From the NCBI RefSeq assembly GCF_904848585.1, contig NZ_CAJHCR010000015.1:114744-178743 (forward strand): 64,000 bases of DNA. The letters run 5' to 3'. Numbering within the stretch: position 1 is the stretch's first letter; each line of letters opens with the position of its first letter. Positions 1 through 14,800 of this stretch are shown in pieces. Source of the stretch: Paraburkholderia kirstenboschensis (GTDB lineage: Bacteria > Pseudomonadota > Gammaproteobacteria > Burkholderiales > Burkholderiaceae). The translations under genes and the position numbers were made by a program. The notes beneath the pieces were generated by a model that saw nothing but the letters and a program-made list of their open reading frames with translations, was not told the DNA's origin and did no database searches.

Positions 1-1846
1 CGGCTTCTTCCGGATCGCGGCCATCGGCGCGCGCCGTCGTCTGCCCAATCTTGTTGCGCCATGTGATGTCGCTGCCGAGCCACCAACCGGCGACGGTCGG
101 CAGATCGTGTGTGGTGGTCGTGCCGACCGCGTTGCGGTCCCAGGACTGCGGCGGCTTGAAGCCGGTGCCGTCCTCGCTACGCTCGAACCACAGCACGCGG
201 ATGCCGGCGAGGCCATGGTCGTCGAGCCGCTCGCGGAAGCCGGGCGGCACGGTCCCGAGATCTTCGCCGATCACGATTGCGCGATGCCGCCACGATTCGA
301 GCGCGATCAGACGCAACAGGTCTTCGAGCGGATAGCGCAGATAAGCGCCGTCGCGCGCGCTTTCGCCTTCGGGCACGAGCCACAGACGCCGCAAGCCGAG
401 AATGTGATCGATGCGAATGCCGCCGGCATGCGCGAAGGCGGCGCGCAGCATGTCGATGAAAGCCGAGAAGCCTTGCGTGCGCATCGCCCGCGGCGAGAAG
501 GTGGTGAGGCCCCAGCTCTGACCGGCCTGATTGAACAGGTCGGGCGGCGCGCCGACGGACACGCCTTGCAGCATGTCGTCGCGATACGACCATGCATGGC
601 TGCCGGCGCTGTCGCATCCCACCGCGAGGTCGGCGATCAGGCCGACGGCCATGCCTGCCTCGCGCGCCGTGTGCTGCGCGTGCGACAAACCCTTGGCCGC
701 GAGCCATTGCAAGAACAGATGGAAGTCCACTTCATGGCGATTCGCTTCGGCAAACGCCTCGACTTCGGGACTGCGCGGATCGCGCAAGGCTTCGGGCCAG
801 TTGCGCCAATGACCGTTGCCGCCTTGCGCGAGTTGCGCTGCCTGTAGCGCTTCGAAACGCGCATGGTCTTCGAGCGCACGTCCCGCGCGTTCGCAGAATC
901 CGTGAAATTCCAGCGCGCGCGGTGAGTCCTGCGTGCCGCCTTGCGCACGCTCCTGTGTGCAGAAATTCTCGAACAGCGCGCGCAAGACTTTCAGCTTCAG
1001 TACGACGGCGTTCGGCCAGTCGATCAGCGGCAAGGCTTCGAGTTGCGTCCACGCGTCGGCGGCGTGCGCGGCCTCTATCGCGGCGCGTGCAGCGTCTGCT
1101 CCGAACACGGCGGCCGGATCGATATGCGTGACATTCAGCCACAAACGCGACGACGGCGAATACGGGCTGAAGCGATTTGGCTCCGCGCTGAACATGGCGT
1201 GCGTCGGGCTGACGGCAAGCGCATGCGCGCCGTGCTTCGCGCTTTGCGCCGCGATTTGCGAAAGCGCCGAATAATCGCCGATGCCGCCATCGCCCGTGCG
1301 TCGCAGGCCGTACAGCTGGGCGGCGATGCCCCACAGCGGCGGAGCCTTCGCGTCTTCACCGCCGTCGTCGTTGCGCAAGGCGCGCCACGCGTCGGCGACG
1401 GTATAGCAGCGCGACGGCGCGACCGCGAGCGTGACGCGCTGTTCGTGAATGACGAGCGTGTGATAGCCGGGTTCGTCGATTGGCGCGAGCAAGGCTTGCT
1501 CGCCTTTGGGCGCGGTAAAGCGTCCGTCGATGATCGAGCCGCTTTCCAGTTCGATCCGGTAGTGGCTGCCCGACTTCAGCGCCGACGCAGGCAATGCTAT
1601 GCCGCGCCCGACCTCGGCGGTCATGAGCGGCGGCAGCTTGCGGCCGGACAGTTCGGCGTCGAGCGCGGCGGCGCTCTGGCGGATCTGCGTGGCATTGCCG
1701 CATGGCAAGCCCATCCGTTCGAGCAGCACTGCAAGCGTGCTCTCGGGCACACGATGCACCTTGCGATGCGCGTCTTCCCACTCCACCTCGAAGCCGGCGC
1801 GCGTCGCGAGTGTGGCTATCGTATCGTTAGGGCGTCGGGTACTCAC
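1..1846 (-). CDS. malQ: 4-alpha-glucanotransferase (amylomaltase, GH77), 3' end outside window
   Basis: Transfers alpha-1,4-glucan segments between maltooligosaccharides in the cytoplasm; here it would recycle the short glucans made by the other enzymes of this cluster. The frame opens with a GTG at 1846-1844 that overlaps the treZ stop as GTGA, and runs off the window at base 1, giving about 615 residues of an enzyme usually about 700-740 long. GH77 landmarks are visible: GGIRIDHILGL with the nucleophile Asp near residue 480, GEDLGTVP with the acid/base Glu near 528, and TTTTHDLPTVAGWW after it. It is the last visible gene of the glgE-to-malQ operon. The 4-bp overlap implies translational coupling with treZ. 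The C-terminus cannot be judged. Confidence 0.93.
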   Translation of the reverse strand, partial: MSTRRPNDTIATLATRAGFEVEWEDAHRKVHRVPESTLAVLLERMGLPCGNATQIRQSAAALDAELSGRKLPPLMTAEVGRGIALPASALKSGSHYRIELESGSIIDGRFTAPKGEQALLAPIDEPGYHTLVIHEQRVTLAVAPSRCYTVADAWRALRNDDGGEDAKAPPLWGIAAQLYGLRRTGDGGIGDYSALSQIAAQSAKHGAHALAVSPTHAMFSAEPNRFSPYSPSSRLWLNVTHIDPAAVFGADAARAAIEAAHAADAWTQLEALPLIDWPNAVVLKLKVLRALFENFCTQERAQGGTQDSPRALEFHGFCERAGRALEDHARFEALQAAQLAQGGNGHWRNWPEALRDPRSPEVEAFAEANRHEVDFHLFLQWLAAKGLSHAQHTAREAGMAVGLIADLAVGCDSAGSHAWSYRDDMLQGVSVGAPPDLFNQAGQSWGLTTFSPRAMRTQGFSAFIDMLRAAFAHAGGIRIDHILGLRRLWLVPEGESARDGAYLRYPLEDLLRLIALESWRHRAIVIGEDLGTVPPGFRERLDDHGLAGIRVLWFERSEDGTGFKPPQSWDRNAVGTTTTHDLPTVAGWWLGSDITWRNKIGQTTARADGRDPEEA

Positions 1847-3768
1847 GAGCGGCGCTCCTCTTTGCCGACAATGCGAGCATCGTGACCGCTCGCGTAGTCG
1901 TTGATGTCGCCGGTCAGCCATGCGACGAACGCATTCGGCGGCAGCACGTTCGCATCGATCTGTTCGCGCACGCGCGGCGGCGTTTCGAAAATGACCTTGC
2001 CCGCGGGCACGTCGTTGAACGGCACGCTTTGCTTTGACAGATTGAGCGCGAACGACAGCGTCTCGCCGTCGCCGAGTTTCCAACGCGCGATCAGCGCATT
2101 CGCGTCCGCGCCGTTCTCGTCGGTGAGCACCGTTGCGTTGAGCGCCTTGCCGTGCTTCAGTCGCGGCGTTATCAGTTTTGCGCGTACCGCCAACGCGGAC
2201 TTGTAGAAATGCATCCAGTCGAGCCGGTCTTTCGCTTCGTCGTCCTGCGCTTGTGCCGCCGCGGTCGCCGGCTCCGGCGGCGACGATGCGGCGAACGTCC
2301 TGGCGTCGTTCGGATCGGGAATCTGCGCACGGCGCTTCTCATCGCTGAACGACGAGAAGCGCGCGAACTCGCGGCGGCGTCCTTCGCGCACCGCGTCGGC
2401 GAGATCGCCGGTGTAGTCGGTGAAGAACAGGAACGGCTGCGTGGAGCCGTATTCCTCGTCCATGAACAGCAGCGGAATCTGCGGCGACAGCAGCAGCAAG
2501 CCGGTCGCCGCGCGCAACGCGTCGTCGGAGGTCAGCTTGCGCAGGCGCTCGCCGAATGCGCGATTGCCGATCTGATCGTGGTTCTGCAGGAACATCACGA
2601 ACGACGTCGGCGGTAAATGCCCGCTCGATTCGCCCCGCGGCGCACCGTCATGAATCGGCGACGCATCGCCTTGATACGCAAAGCCCTCCGACAGCACGCG
2701 CGCGAGGCGGCGAATCGGCTGATCTTCGTAGGCGTGGTAATAGCCTTCGGTCTCACCGGTCAACAGCACGTGCAACGTGTTGTGCGCGTCGTCGTTCCAC
2801 TGAGCGTTGAAGTGCGTCTCGAGTAGGCTCGCGCTGTTGTGCTCGTTTTCGAGCACGAGATGCACATGGCGGTCATGCTGTACGTGCGCGCGGATATGGT
2901 CGGAAAGCTCGCGCAGCCACTCGTGATTGTCGATGGCGTGGACGGCGTCGAAACGCAACCCGTCAATGCGATATTCGTTGATCCAGTAGATGGCGTTATC
3001 CGTGAAGAAGTCGCTGACTTCAGTGCGGTCGAAGTCTATTGCGGGGCCCCACGGCGTATGCGTGCCTTCGCGGAAAAACGAGCGCGCGTATTCATGCAGG
3101 TAGTTGCCGTCCGGTCCGAAGTGGTTGTAGACCACGTCGAGAAACACCATCAGGCCGAGACCGTGGGCGGCGTCGATCAGCGCCTTGAGTTCTTCGGGAC
3201 GGCCGTATGCGGAGTCGGGCGCGTACGGCAGCACGCCGTCATAGCCCCAATTGTGCTTGCCGGGAAAATCGTTCAACGGCATCAGTTCGATGGCCGTCAC
3301 GCCAAGCGCGGCGAGCGCAGGCAAGCGCTTCTGCACGCCTGCATAGCCGCCCATTGCGCCGACGTGCAGTTCGTACAGCACCGTTTCTTCCCACGGACGG
3401 CCATGCCAGTCCGTATGTTCCCAACGATACGCGCGCGGGTCGATGACTTCGCTCGGACCATGCACGTCTTGCGGCTGAAAGCGCGACGCCGGATCGGGCA
3501 CCGCATTGCCGTCGTCCAGACGGAAGCGATACAGCGTGCCCGCGCCGCTTTCTACGCTCGTTTCGAACCAGCCGTTTCCCGCAGGCGTCATTTCATGCGC
3601 GCCTTGCGCGGGGCCGTTCTCGATTTCCACCTGAACGCTTTTGCACGACGGCGCCCAGAAACGAAACCGCGTGCGCGGGCTCGTCCCTTTGGGACCCAGC
3701 AATTGCGCGCCAAACGGCAGGCAATGAGCGTAATGATGCGCGTGTGGGTCGATTGGATTTTCTGACAT
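1843..3768 (-). CDS. treZ: malto-oligosyltrehalose trehalohydrolase
   Basis: Hydrolyses maltooligosyltrehalose to free trehalose and a shortened glucan, working with TreY, which is not in this window. The 641-residue protein has an N-terminal E-set/CBM48-like domain (about 20-110) followed by a GH13 barrel. Visible motifs are DVVYNHFGPDGNY (211-223), GLRFDAVHAI with nucleophile Asp274, LVLENEHN with acid Glu307, and QNHDQIGNRAFGE with the third carboxylate Asp398. Length and the WGYDGVLPYAP motif are typical of TreZ rather than of branching enzyme. It lies 65 bp downstream of glgX and overlaps malQ by 4 bp. Confidence 0.95.
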   Translation of the reverse strand: MSENPIDPHAHHYAHCLPFGAQLLGPKGTSPRTRFRFWAPSCKSVQVEIENGPAQGAHEMTPAGNGWFETSVESGAGTLYRFRLDDGNAVPDPASRFQPQDVHGPSEVIDPRAYRWEHTDWHGRPWEETVLYELHVGAMGGYAGVQKRLPALAALGVTAIELMPLNDFPGKHNWGYDGVLPYAPDSAYGRPEELKALIDAAHGLGLMVFLDVVYNHFGPDGNYLHEYARSFFREGTHTPWGPAIDFDRTEVSDFFTDNAIYWINEYRIDGLRFDAVHAIDNHEWLRELSDHIRAHVQHDRHVHLVLENEHNSASLLETHFNAQWNDDAHNTLHVLLTGETEGYYHAYEDQPIRRLARVLSEGFAYQGDASPIHDGAPRGESSGHLPPTSFVMFLQNHDQIGNRAFGERLRKLTSDDALRAATGLLLLSPQIPLLFMDEEYGSTQPFLFFTDYTGDLADAVREGRRREFARFSSFSDEKRRAQIPDPNDARTFAASSPPEPATAAAQAQDDEAKDRLDWMHFYKSALAVRAKLITPRLKHGKALNATVLTDENGADANALIARWKLGDGETLSFALNLSKQSVPFNDVPAGKVIFETPPRVREQIDANVLPPNAFVAWLTGDINDYASGHDARIVGKEERRS

Positions 3769-3833
3769 GACTCTTCACCATTCGGTTTTGCTGTCGGATT
3801 GCTCACACGCCGTTGGCGCGTCGCCGCCGCGAT

Positions 3834-6053
3834 CTACGTGGTCGGCGACGAGTCGCTCGTCGGCGGATGCTCGCCGGGATCGGGAGGCAGGGCGGTCAAC
3901 AGACGTGGCCCATGCTGCGCGCCGGCCTTCCAGCCCGCTTGCCAATCGGCCTCGCCGACCGGTTGCGCGGCCAGTATCACGAGGCCATGCGCCGCGACTT
4001 CGATATCCGACGCGGCGAGCCGGCGCGGCGCGCTTTCCGTATCCGCAGTGTCTAACAGCACGTGCCATTCCAGGTGCGGCGCCGGAGGCGTAAAACGCAG
4101 CGCTTCTGCACTCGCGTTGAGCATCATCAACAATACTTCCGTTTCTCCGTTAAGACCCGGACCCGCGCGCCGCAATGTGAATGCGCGTCCTTCCGGATCC
4201 TGCCAGGCTTCGATCGTCAGCGGATCGCCTTTCTCGTCGAACCAGCCGATGTCGAACAGCCCCGGCAACACTTCACGGTCGCCGAACAGAAAACGTGTTT
4301 CGCGCAGCAGCGGATGCTGTTTGCGCAGCGCGATCACGCGGGCGACGAAGTCGGTCATCTGGCGGCCGACCGGCGATTGCGCGGCTTCCCAATCGATCCA
4401 GGATATTTCGTTATCCTGGCAGTACGCATTGTTGTTGCCGTTCTGCGTGCGCAACAATTCGTCGCCGGCGAGCATCATCGGCGTGCCGAGTGCGACGAGC
4501 AACGTGGCCATCATCGAGCGCGCCACGCGTTTCCGGGTTTCGAGAATCGCCGGGTCGTCCGTCGGTCCTTCCACGCCCCAGTTGCTGCTGCAATTCTCGT
4601 TGTGACCGTCGTTATTGCCTTCGCGATTCGCCTCGTTGTGCTTGTGCTCGTACGCAGTAATGTCCGCAAGCGTAAAACCGTCATGCGACGCGACGAAATT
4701 GATCGACGCCCACGGCTTCCTGAAACGCCGGTTGAAGAAATCGGCGGAGCCGGTCAGGCGCGCTGCGAGATCCGGCCGCAGGCCCGCGTCGCCGCGCCAG
4801 AAACGGCGCACAGTATCGCGGAAACGGTCGTTCCATTCGCCAAAACCCGGTGGATGATTGCCAAGCTGATAACCGCCCGGACCGATGTCCCATGGCTCTG
4901 AAATCAGCTTGCGTTGCGAGAGGATCGGGTCCTGGCGCAACGCGTCGAAGAAACCCGAGCCCGGATCGAAACCATGCTGCTCGCGCCCGAGCGTCACGCC
5001 GAGATCGAAACGGAAGCCGTCGATATTGAACGCCGTCGACCAGTAGCGCAGTGAATCCATCACCATTTGCAGCACGCGCGGATGCGGCACATTCACCGTG
5101 TTGCCGCAGCCGGTGTCGTTGATATGGTGCCGTTCGTCGCCGGGAATGAGCCGGTAGTAGCTTGCGTTGTCGAGGCCGCGCCATGAGACGGTCGGGCCCA
5201 TTTCGTTGCCTTCGCAGGTGTGGTTGTAGACCACGTCGAGAATCACTTCGATGCCGGCCGCGTGCAACTGGCGCACAGCAATGCGCATTTCGTCGAGCCG
5301 GTGCGTGCTCAGGTACGACGGCTCGGGCGCGAAGAACGCCGCTGTGTTGTAGCCCCAGTAGTTGCGCAGGCCGCGTTCAACCAGGAAGCGGTCGTTCAGA
5401 AACGCATGCACGGGAAGCAGTTCGACGGCGGTCACACCGAGCTTCAGCAGATGCTCGATAAATTCCGGCGACGACAGCGCCGCGAACGTGCCGCGTTCGT
5501 GCTGACGCAAATCGGCGCGCAGCATCGACGCGCCGCGCACATGCGCTTCATAAATAACGGTTTCGCCCCACGGCACATTAGGGCGCTTGTCGTGCGACCA
5601 GTCGAACGCTTCGTCGATCACGACGCATTTGGGCATCGCGGGTGCCGAGTCGCGCCGGTCGATTGAAAGATCCGCGCGATTCGAATGGACGCGATAACCG
5701 AACAACGCATCCGACCAGCGGAACTGCCCGACGAGCTTGCGCGCGTACGGATCGAGCAGCAGCTTGTGCGGGTTGAAACGATGCCCATGCTGCGGCTGAT
5801 ACGGGCCGTGCGCGCGAAAGCCGTAAGCGGTGCCCGGATGCGCGTTCGGCAGATAGCCGTGCCACACTTCGTCGGTGCATTCGGGCAGCGCGTAGCGCCT
5901 GATTTCCTTGCGGCCCGTGGGATCGAACAGGCAAAGCTCGATTTTCTGCGCGTTCGCGGAGAACACTGCAAAGTTGACGCCAAGGCCGTCCCAACTGGCT
6001 CCGAGCGGATACGGCGAGCCAGGCAGAAGCCGGTCGGGCATTGCATGCGACAT
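3834..6053 (-). CDS. glgX: glycogen debranching enzyme, GlgX type (isoamylase family GH13)
   Basis: Removes alpha-1,6 branches from limit-dextrin glycogen, feeding linear chains to TreY/TreZ and MalQ. The 739-residue protein starts with a CBM48-like module (about 10-120, beginning PGSPYPLGASWDGLGVNFAV) followed by the catalytic barrel: DVVYNHTCEGNE (273-284), GFRFDLGVTLG with nucleophile Asp350, LISEPWDIGPGGYQLG with acid Glu386, and VASHDGFTL with Asp458. YWGYNTAAFFAPEPSY is characteristic of GlgX. The gene follows glgB after a 146-bp gap containing a strong hairpin, so its level may be set separately from the upstream genes. Confidence 0.95.
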   Translation of the reverse strand: MSHAMPDRLLPGSPYPLGASWDGLGVNFAVFSANAQKIELCLFDPTGRKEIRRYALPECTDEVWHGYLPNAHPGTAYGFRAHGPYQPQHGHRFNPHKLLLDPYARKLVGQFRWSDALFGYRVHSNRADLSIDRRDSAPAMPKCVVIDEAFDWSHDKRPNVPWGETVIYEAHVRGASMLRADLRQHERGTFAALSSPEFIEHLLKLGVTAVELLPVHAFLNDRFLVERGLRNYWGYNTAAFFAPEPSYLSTHRLDEMRIAVRQLHAAGIEVILDVVYNHTCEGNEMGPTVSWRGLDNASYYRLIPGDERHHINDTGCGNTVNVPHPRVLQMVMDSLRYWSTAFNIDGFRFDLGVTLGREQHGFDPGSGFFDALRQDPILSQRKLISEPWDIGPGGYQLGNHPPGFGEWNDRFRDTVRRFWRGDAGLRPDLAARLTGSADFFNRRFRKPWASINFVASHDGFTLADITAYEHKHNEANREGNNDGHNENCSSNWGVEGPTDDPAILETRKRVARSMMATLLVALGTPMMLAGDELLRTQNGNNNAYCQDNEISWIDWEAAQSPVGRQMTDFVARVIALRKQHPLLRETRFLFGDREVLPGLFDIGWFDEKGDPLTIEAWQDPEGRAFTLRRAGPGLNGETEVLLMMLNASAEALRFTPPAPHLEWHVLLDTADTESAPRRLAASDIEVAAHGLVILAAQPVGEADWQAGWKAGAQHGPRLLTALPPDPGEHPPTSDSSPTT

Positions 6054-6106
6054 GGTTCCCCTTCCTTGTTCTGTTTGATGCAGCGCTATCGCGGGCCTTC
6101 ATGCAA

Positions 6107-6144
6107 CGAGCGCGCGGCCCGGTTATCACGCGGCCGCGCGCTCG
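6107..6144 (-). other. strong intercistronic hairpin between glgB and glgX
   Basis: A perfect 13-bp inverted repeat (CGAGCGCGCGGCC at 6107-6119, complement at 6132-6144) with a 12-nt loop lies in the 146-bp gap between the glgB stop and the glgX start. No T-tract follows on the minus strand. It is therefore more likely an RNA-processing or 3'-end stabilising element, or a partial terminator, than a full rho-independent terminator. Confidence 0.6.
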
Positions 6145-6199
6145 CTTCGGCATGATCGGGACGCGTCCGATCGCAGCCGGTTTCCCTGTCAGTCTCCGC

Positions 6200-8402
6200 T
6201 CAATCGGCGCGCAGCACGATCGTCGCCAGCGGCGGCAGGGTCAGGGGGGCGGAATGCGGCCAGCCGTGGCTCGAGATCGCCTCGGTATGAATCACACCGC
6301 CGTTGCCCATATTCGAGCCGCCGTACACGCCTGCGTCGGTATTGAGCACTTCCGACCAGCGTCCTTCGCGCGGCATGCCGACGCGATAGCCGACGCGCGG
6401 CACCGGCGTCATGTTGCACACCACGACGAGTTCGCGGCCCGCGCCGTCCGTGCGGCGATACGCGAATACGCTGTTGGCGCTGTCGTCGCCGACCAGCCAG
6501 TCGAAGCCGCCGGGCTCGCTGTCGAGCAGATGCAGCGCCGGCTCCTGGTTGTACAAACGGTTCAGGTCGCGCACCAGCAATTGCACGCCATGGTGATGAG
6601 GGTCGTCGAGCAGATGCCAGTGCGGTGACGTGTCGTGATCGAACTCCGCGATCTGGCCGAACTCGCAGCCCATAAAAAGCAGCTTCTTGCCGGGATGCGT
6701 CCACATGAAGCCGAAGTACGCGCGCAGATTGGCAAACTTCTGCCACATATCGCCGGGCATCTTGCCGAGCAACGAGCCTTTGCCGTGCACCACTTCATCG
6801 TGCGAAAGCGGCAGCACGAAGCGCTCGGAGTACGCATAGACCATGCCGAACGTCATGTTGTGATGGTGGTACTGCCGATAGACCGGATTTTCCTGCATGT
6901 AGTGCAGCGTGTCGTGCATCCAGCCCATGTTCCACTTGAAGTGGAAACCCAGGCCGCCGTCCTCGACGCGCGCCGTCACGCCCGGCCACGCGGTCGATTC
7001 TTCGGCGATGGTGATCGCGCCGGGCACGCCTGGCACGTAACCCACCTCATGATTCAGGCGCTTCAGGAACGCGATCGATTCGAGGTTCTCGCGCCCGCCG
7101 TAAATATTCGGCACCCACTCGTCGGCTGCGCGCGAATAGTCGCGGTACAGCATCGACGCAACGGCGTCCACGCGCAAGCCGTCCACGTGATAGCGCTTAA
7201 GCCAGGCGAGGCCCGAGGCCACCAGGAACGCGCTCACCTCGTTGCGACCGAGGTTGTAAATCATCGTGTTCCAGTCCTGGTGATAGCCCTCGCGCGGGTC
7301 GGCATGCTCGTAGAGCGGCGTGCCGTCGAACTGGACGAGGCCATGCGCGTCGTTCGGGAAATGCGCGGGCACCCAGTCGAGAATCACGCCGAGTCCGGCC
7401 TCGTGCGCCTTGTTGACGAAGGCGGCGAACTGCTCCGGTTTGCCAAAGCGCGCGGACGGCGCGAACTGTCCAAGCGGCTGATAGCCCCACGATCCGCCGA
7501 ACGGATGTTCCGCGACCGGCATGAACTCGACGTGCGTGAAGCCCATGGTCTTCACATAGGGAATCAGACGCTCGGCGAGTTCTTCCCAATTGAGGCCGCG
7601 CTGACCTTCTTCGGCGATGCGCAACCACGACTCCGCATGCACCTCGTAGATCGAAATCGGCGAGCGCGGCGTCTGCTTTTCGCCGCGCGACTGGATCCAT
7701 TCGTGATCGCTCCACGGAAACTGCTCGATCTCGTCGACATGTGCGACGACCGACGCCGTACCTGGCGGCTTCTCGGTCTGCATTGCGCAAGGGTCGGCCT
7801 TTAGCGGCAGCGGATGGCCGTCGCGTGAGAGCAACTCGTATTTGTAGCGCGTGCCCGGCCCGACTCGCGGCACGAACAATTCCCACACGCCCGCCTGATG
7901 ACGCAGGCGCATCGGATGACGCCGGCCGTCCCACGCGTTGAAGTCGCCCACCACCGAGACGCGCCGCGCGTTCGGCGCCCATACGGCAAAGCGCACGCCG
8001 GGCACGCCGTCCACTTCCATTGGACGCGAGCCGAGGCATTCGAGCACGGCATAAGGATCGCCGCCCGCGAGACGCCCGAGCGGTTCGTCGCCGAGAACGG
8101 GGCCGAACGAATACGTGTCCTCGATTTCCTGCTCCGTGCCATGCCAGTCGATGCGCAGGCGATATGGCACCGCCGCGCTCACGCGGCCTGCGAAAAGGCC
8201 CGGACGCAACTGCTGAAGTTCGCCGAGCAACGAGCCGTCGGCGCGCGAAATCACGCTGACGTGCGTCGCATTGGGCAACAGCGCGCGCACCACCGGACCG
8301 ACGTCCGTCTGATGCAGGCCGAGCTGCGAGAAAGGATCGGGATGACGCGCTTCGACGAGCGCGTCCATATCGAGCGGCTGGAGGCCTGCGGCCGGATCGT
8401 GT

Positions 8403-8410
<8 letters not shown>
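6200..8410 (-). CDS. glgB: 1,4-alpha-glucan branching enzyme
   Basis: Introduces alpha-1,6 branches into the glucan made by GlgE. The 736-residue protein (E. coli GlgB is 728) has two N-terminal carbohydrate-binding modules (about 20-110 and 130-225, the second with FAVWAPNARRVSVVGDFNAW) and a GH13 barrel. Landmarks are DWVPAHFP (345-352), GLRVDAVASMLYRDYSR with nucleophile Asp415, TIAEESTAWPGV with acid Glu470, and LPLSHDEVVHGKGSL with the third Asp. The ATG at 8410 lies inside the end of the treS-mak gene (8-bp overlap), so the two are translationally coupled. Confidence 0.97.
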
Positions 8411-11860
<3,450 letters not shown>

Positions 11861-11864
<4 letters not shown>

Positions 11865-14800
11865 ATCGCACCTTCCGTCGGGGTAGGGTTGCCAGCGTCT
11901 GCGTGAAGGGCGCTGGTCGAGTCGCTGTCGGCTTCATCGGGACGCTCGGCGGGCAGGCCCCCGAGCGGCGCAATGTGCCAGATGGAAAAAGGCTGGCCGG
12001 GGCCGAGCCGCACATGGTGCCAGCGGCCGTGCCATGTAAAACGCGCGCTCGTCATCTGATCGGTCACTTCGAGTGCGCCGTGATCGTGCAGATTCCATTT
12101 CTGGAATGTCTCCGACGACAACTCGATGTCCGCACCCTGTTCGTTGAACGGATCGAGATTGATGGCGACGAGTATCACGTTGTCGCGCGCTTCGGTTGCC
12201 TTCTCGAAGAACAGAATGTTGTCGTTGTGCGCGGGCAGGAACGTGAGGCCGAGGTGCGTTTGCAGCGCGGGATTCGCACGGCGAATCCGGTTCAGCGCGG
12301 TGATCTCCGCCGTGATGTTGCCGGGCCGGTTCCAGTCCCACGCGCGCAACTGATACTTCTCGGAGTCGAGATATTCCTCGCTGTTCGGCAACGCAGCCGC
12401 CTCGCAGAGTTCGAAGCCGCTATACACGCCCCACAAACCGGCGAGCGTGGAAGCGAGCGCCGCGCGAATCAGAAAGCCCGTGCGTCCCTGCGATTGCAGA
12501 TGACGCGGGTTGATGTCCGGCGTATTCACGAAGAAGTTGGGCCGGTAGAAGTCGCGCGCGCTGGTTTGCGTGAGGTCGGTCAGATACTCGATGAAATCGC
12601 GCTTCGACTCGCGCCACGTGAAATACGTGTACGACTGCGAGAAGCCGATCTTGCCGAGCCGGTTCATCATGCGCGGACGCGTGAATGCTTCGGCAAGGAA
12701 GATCGTGTCTGGATGGCGCGAACGCACGTCGGCGATCACCCACTCCCAAAAGGGCAGCGGCTTGGTGTGCGGGTTGTCGATGCGGAAGATGTGCACGCCC
12801 GCGTCGATCCAGAACAGGAACACGTCGCGCAATGCGAGCCACAGGTCGGGCTTCGCGTCGTGCGCGTAGAAGTCGGGATTGACGATGTCCTGGTACTTCT
12901 TCGGCGGATTTTCTGCATATCGCAGCGTGCCGTCGGGACGCCAGGCGAACCACGTGGGATGCTCCTTCAGCCACGGATGATCCGGCGAGCACTGCACCGC
13001 GAAGTCGAGCGCGATTTCGAGGCCATGGGCGTGCGCGGCGGCGAGCATCTTCTTGAAGTCGTCGAGCGTGCCGAGCTGCGGATGTACGGCGGTATGTCCG
13101 CCTTCTGCCCCGCCGATCGCATACGGACTGCCTACGTCGCCAGGCTGTGCGTTCAGCGTGTTGTTGCGGCCTTTGCGATTCGACTGGCCGATTGGATGAA
13201 TCGGCGGGAAGTACAGCACGTCGAAGCCCATGTCGCGAATGCGCGGCAGCTTCGTCGTGACATCGGCGAACGTGCCGTGGCGCGATTCGTCGTCGCTCAT
13301 CGAGCGCGGGAAGATCTCGTACCAGCTTGCAAAGCGCGCGGCAGTGCGATCTGCGTCGATCTTGTATGTCACCGGATCGCGACTCAGGAACGGACGATGC
13401 CGCGCGGCGATCATCGCCTTCCTGGTGTCCGCATCGAGAAGCAGCTTGAGCTTGGTTTCGTCGTCGGCTTTGGTGAAATGCTCGACGATATTTTTGAGCG
13501 GTTCGATGACCGCACCTTCGGTCGTTTCGACTTCGGCTAGTACGAGCGCGAACAGATGCGCGGCCTCATCGAGTTCGATCTCGACGGTTTGACCCGCCTT
13601 CAACTTCTTCTCCACATGTTCGACGAGCGAAGCATAGTCGTCCCGCCAGGCGATCACGGTGAATTCGTGACGCCCCATGCGATCGAGCGGAATGCGCGCC
13701 TTCCAGATGTCGAGGCCCGCGGGCTGCGCCGGGGTCATCAGCACTTCGTGCCAGGTGTTTTCGTCGGCGGCGCGCCACAGCACGGCGGCGGCGATCTTGT
13801 CGTGACCTTCGGCGAAAATCGCGGCGCTGACTTCAGCACGCTCGCCGACGCTGCGCTTGGCGGCGAAGCGGCCGTTGTCGACGGAAGGCGTCACACTTTC
13901 GATTGCCACACGCGGCGCATTGATAGCTTCGAGCACGGTCTTGCGGCCGCTGCGCTTGCTGTTCGCTTTGTCGATGGGCGGCGCAAGACAGATCGGCTTC
14001 TCCGCCAACGCCTGGAAGAGGCGCACGGCGCCGGGTGCCAGCGCGAACGGCGTCAAAGCCGCAGGCGCGGCGCGGCCAGGCGCATCGAGAGCGACAAAGC
14101 GCGTGAAATTGCCGGGCACGCTGGCGAGAAAACGCACTGGATCGACGCGCACAGGCGTGCCGAGTTCGGGATTGATCGCGATGAGAACCGCCTCGCTGGC
14201 ATCGCGCAGGTCGGGTTGATCGGCGCGCAGCAGCACCGCGGCGGGTGTGCCGGGCCCGCTCAACGCGCGCAATTCCCCGTTCGCGTGCAGCGCTCTTGTG
14301 GTGCGTGCGAGTTCATTGGCGCGCTTGATCTGCGGCGTCAGGTCGAATTTTTTAGCCTGGCAAGCCAGTGCGAATTGCGACGGGTCGCCTCGGGTTTGCG
14401 ACATCGGTTCACTCACGCCGTACTCGAAGCCCATCGGCATCAACCAGCCGGTGCCGATGGCGGACGCCGTGAACAACGCGCGGCGATAGGCGCGTTCGAC
14501 GATGCTCGAATCGTGCGGATCGCTCAACTCGGCGGCGAGGCGAGTGCCGTAAGGCGCTTCGGGAAACGCGATCGGCCCGCCGATGCGCGCGAGCACCGCA
14601 TGCTCTTCCACCATCCAGCTCGCGCGATAGTCCCACCAGCGCACCGACGAGAACACGCTGTCGAAGCCCGCGCCCTCGAGTCCGAGCAGATCGCTGCGGG
14701 CAAGGCCGGGCGTCGCCGCGAGAAAGCGCACGTCGGGATGAGCGGTGCGCACGGCCTCGCGCAACTGACGCCAGACCTCGGCGGGGACGCGGTGCGGCGA